Shown here piece by piece: positions 6,653 through 7,919 of a stretch of 7,919 nt of DNA (position 1 is its first letter; every line of letters begins with the position of its first letter). The DNA is taken from assembly GCA_964533785.1 (NCBI GenBank), contig CAZHNG010000314.1:1-7919 (forward strand). The letters are read 5' to 3'. The notes under the pieces were generated by a model. The model did not search any database. It worked only from the letters and a program-made list of their open reading frames with translations, and was not told the origin of the DNA. The stretch is from JANQRV01 sp964533785 (GTDB lineage: Bacteria; Bacteroidota; Bacteroidia; Chitinophagales; Saprospiraceae). The position numbers and the translations under genes are program-made.

Positions 6653-7756
6653 ATGAGAAGATTGATGCTATTATTAGCAATTTATGTGGTGACTACAGGT
6701 ATGACCTTCGGACAGCATGAATTGGCTACCGAAAAAGAATACGACCGATTCGTGCGAGAACGTCTGCAAATGGATTTTCGAAATTTTGTTTTAAACAACC
6801 TGAATTTAAATAAAGATCAGATCGTTTCTTTCGATCCCCTACTGGATGAATACATGGACCAAAAGGTTAGGATTGCCCAGCAGAAACTGACCCTTTTGGA
6901 AAATTATTCACAAGAAGTTAAAAAATTCAACCAGTCTAAAAATCAGAAGAAAAAGACTATTGATTTTATTAAAGCTTACTGGGAAACGGAAATTGCTGAA
7001 ATGCGATTGAAGAAAAATTACTTTGATCGTTTTGAGGACAAAATACCTTACCAAAAAGCATTGGAATTCTTTTTTCTGGAAGATGAGGTGCAATATAAGA
7101 TGGTTGAACCCTGGTTTGCTGAAGTCGCACCTATTTTAAAGAAATTTGAAAAGCTCTCCGGCGAAACGGTGTCCGGTAACAAAATGAGAACGAAGGAAGA
7201 ACAATCACCGACCGCTTATGAGCAAAATGATACGAAGATCATTGCCAAAACAAAGCGCAAGGCTTATAACCAGCCCGCCGACAGCATGGAAGCCCGATAT
7301 GCTGAAGATGCTGTAAATGATTACGCGGAATGGTTAAAAATTTCTGATGCCGAGGTTTCTGTTGACCATCAATACACCCACGATGGCCTGAATAAATTGG
7401 CGACTGCGATGGTTGCACTTCATGAAGCGGAAGAAATTGCGATAAATAAAAGTGATCTAAAGCAATTGAAGAAAGTTCGCCTCAGAGGAGACCGGCTGAA
7501 GAAAGAACCTGAATCACAAGTTCACGCAGAAATTGCCCGAAATGCATTTATTTTGATTTCCAGGATCTTAGAATCAGCACAAACCGATGAGCGGTTCACT
7601 GAAACGAAAGAAGCTGTTGCCTCAGTAGCGTCAGCCGCCCGGATGATTGAAGTTGATCGTCCGCTGATTGAGCAATCCGCTACGGTTTATACGTTTTTCG
7701 ATCTGGCTGAAAAGGCGATTAATCAGTTGCGAACGAATGCGCAAGCAATGTATTGA
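6653..7756 (+). CDS. Secreted two-domain helical protein, Spy/CpxP-like N-terminal half
   Basis: The protein is 367 aa from the ATG at 6653. A TTG two codons earlier (6647) is possible but weaker, and AAAGAG at 6640-6645 can serve as ribosome-binding site for the ATG. The signal peptide is M-R-R-L-M-L-L-L-A-I... ending T-F-G-Q (18-21), a typical Bacteroidota cleavage context, so a periplasmic location is likely. Residues ~26-165 resemble a Bacteroidota helical family related to Spy/CpxP periplasmic chaperones. They show L-N-L-N-K-D-Q-I-x-x-F-x-P-L-x-x-E-Y (50-67), then R118-x-x-K-N-Y-F-x-x-F (118-127) and F-F-F-L-E-D-E-V-Q (139-147). A polar linker (~166-215) leads to a second all-helical region (~216-364) that I do not recognise. 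The gene is divergent from the lipoprotein gene. A role in envelope maintenance or stress is inference; no enzymatic motif is visible. Confidence 0.85.
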   Translation: MRRLMLLLAIYVVTTGMTFGQHELATEKEYDRFVRERLQMDFRNFVLNNLNLNKDQIVSFDPLLDEYMDQKVRIAQQKLTLLENYSQEVKKFNQSKNQKKKTIDFIKAYWETEIAEMRLKKNYFDRFEDKIPYQKALEFFFLEDEVQYKMVEPWFAEVAPILKKFEKLSGETVSGNKMRTKEEQSPTAYEQNDTKIIAKTKRKAYNQPADSMEARYAEDAVNDYAEWLKISDAEVSVDHQYTHDGLNKLATAMVALHEAEEIAINKSDLKQLKKVRLRGDRLKKEPESQVHAEIARNAFILISRILESAQTDERFTETKEAVASVASAARMIEVDRPLIEQSATVYTFFDLAEKAINQLRTNAQAMY

Positions 7757-7778
7757 TAGAGAAAAAAGTTAGCCTACA

Positions 7779-7817
7779 TAATCGTAATTTACTGGTTAAA
7801 TTCAGTGGTTACGATTA
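7779..7817 (+). other. Imperfect hairpin downstream of the secreted protein gene
   Basis: A 9-bp outer stem, TAATCGTAA (7779-7787) with TTACGATTA (7809-7817), encloses a small internal loop (TTT/GG). An inner 4-bp stem follows, ACTG (7791-7794) with CAGT (7803-7806), and an 8-base loop. It lies 22 bases after the stop codon and may end the transcript, but no T-run follows. It coincides with the inner edge of the right copy of the repeat at the window ends, so it may instead belong to that repeat. Confidence 0.5.
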
Positions 7818-7870
7818 GACTTGTTCAGCGGGATCATCAAACGGCTACAAGGGGCAAATTTTATACTGTA
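7791..7870 (-). repeat. Right copy of the diverged inverted repeat found at both window ends
   Basis: On the minus strand this matches the left copy at about 1-82. The best parts are the identical 13-mer (ATTAGACTTGTTC on the + strand, 7814-7826) and GGCAAATTTTATACTG (7853-7868), which differs from the left copy by one base. The segment between them is weaker and needs gaps. The remaining DNA to 7919 shows no convincing gene; a short open stretch across 7814-7909 lacks a start. Confidence 0.6.
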
Positions 7871-7919
7871 CTTCGTTAATCCCGCAATTTCTGCCATTGG
7901 CATCAAGTAATATTTAACT

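Noticed and set aside
6514..6720. A 68-codon + strand open frame in the divergent intergenic region
   Set aside because: It starts with TTG, has no ribosome-binding site, and runs into the signal-peptide region of the gene at 6653 in another frame. The peptide has no recognisable features.
7814..7909. Short open stretch at the right end on the + strand
   Set aside because: It has no start codon, an in-frame stop lies just upstream, and it overlaps the repeat copy.

Overview
The window looks like chromosomal DNA from a member of the Bacteroidota (Cytophagales/Flavobacteriia-like). This is inferred from weak Shine-Dalgarno signals, moderate GC with AT-rich intergenic DNA, a 'TFG-Q' type signal peptide, a small acidic lipoprotein and a Spy/CpxP-like helical periplasmic protein of a kind common in that phylum. 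No marker gene allows a finer placement.

Positions 110-5993 hold a complete seven-gene mrp (mnh/sha) operon in the order A-B-C-D-E-F-G, all on the + strand. It encodes the multi-subunit Na+(K+)/H+ antiporter of the inner membrane. MrpA and MrpD are the NuoL/NuoM/NuoN-like antiporter subunits, and MrpC is NuoK-like. MrpB, E, F and G are small accessory membrane subunits needed for the complex. The genes overlap or nearly touch (A/B 4 bp, E/F 4 bp, F/G 8 bp), except at mrpD-mrpE.

The mrpD-mrpE gap (4691-4859) is the most striking non-coding structure. It is a roughly 150-bp element (4687-4836) with 31-bp imperfect terminal inverted repeats built from a GAC-led heptamer. It is flanked by the exact 8-bp direct repeat TTAAATAA. 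Removing the element and one direct-repeat copy in silico extends mrpD by two codons, to a TAA immediately before the mrpE start region, and restores normal operon spacing. This is what a MITE-like insertion into the operon would leave behind.

Downstream, a 10-bp-stem hairpin (6021-6053) separates the operon from a convergent minus-strand gene for a coiled-coil lipoprotein (6078-6473). Divergent from that gene is a secreted two-domain helical protein (6653-7756). The 179-bp region between the two contains an 8-bp inverted repeat. An ion/pH-homeostasis operon next to two envelope proteins suggests an envelope or ionic-stress neighbourhood, but the functional link is inference.

The two ends of the window (about 1-82 and about 7779-7870) carry diverged copies of one repeat in inverted orientation, each with a small ACTG/CAGT hairpin on its inner side. 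The repeat family is not identified.
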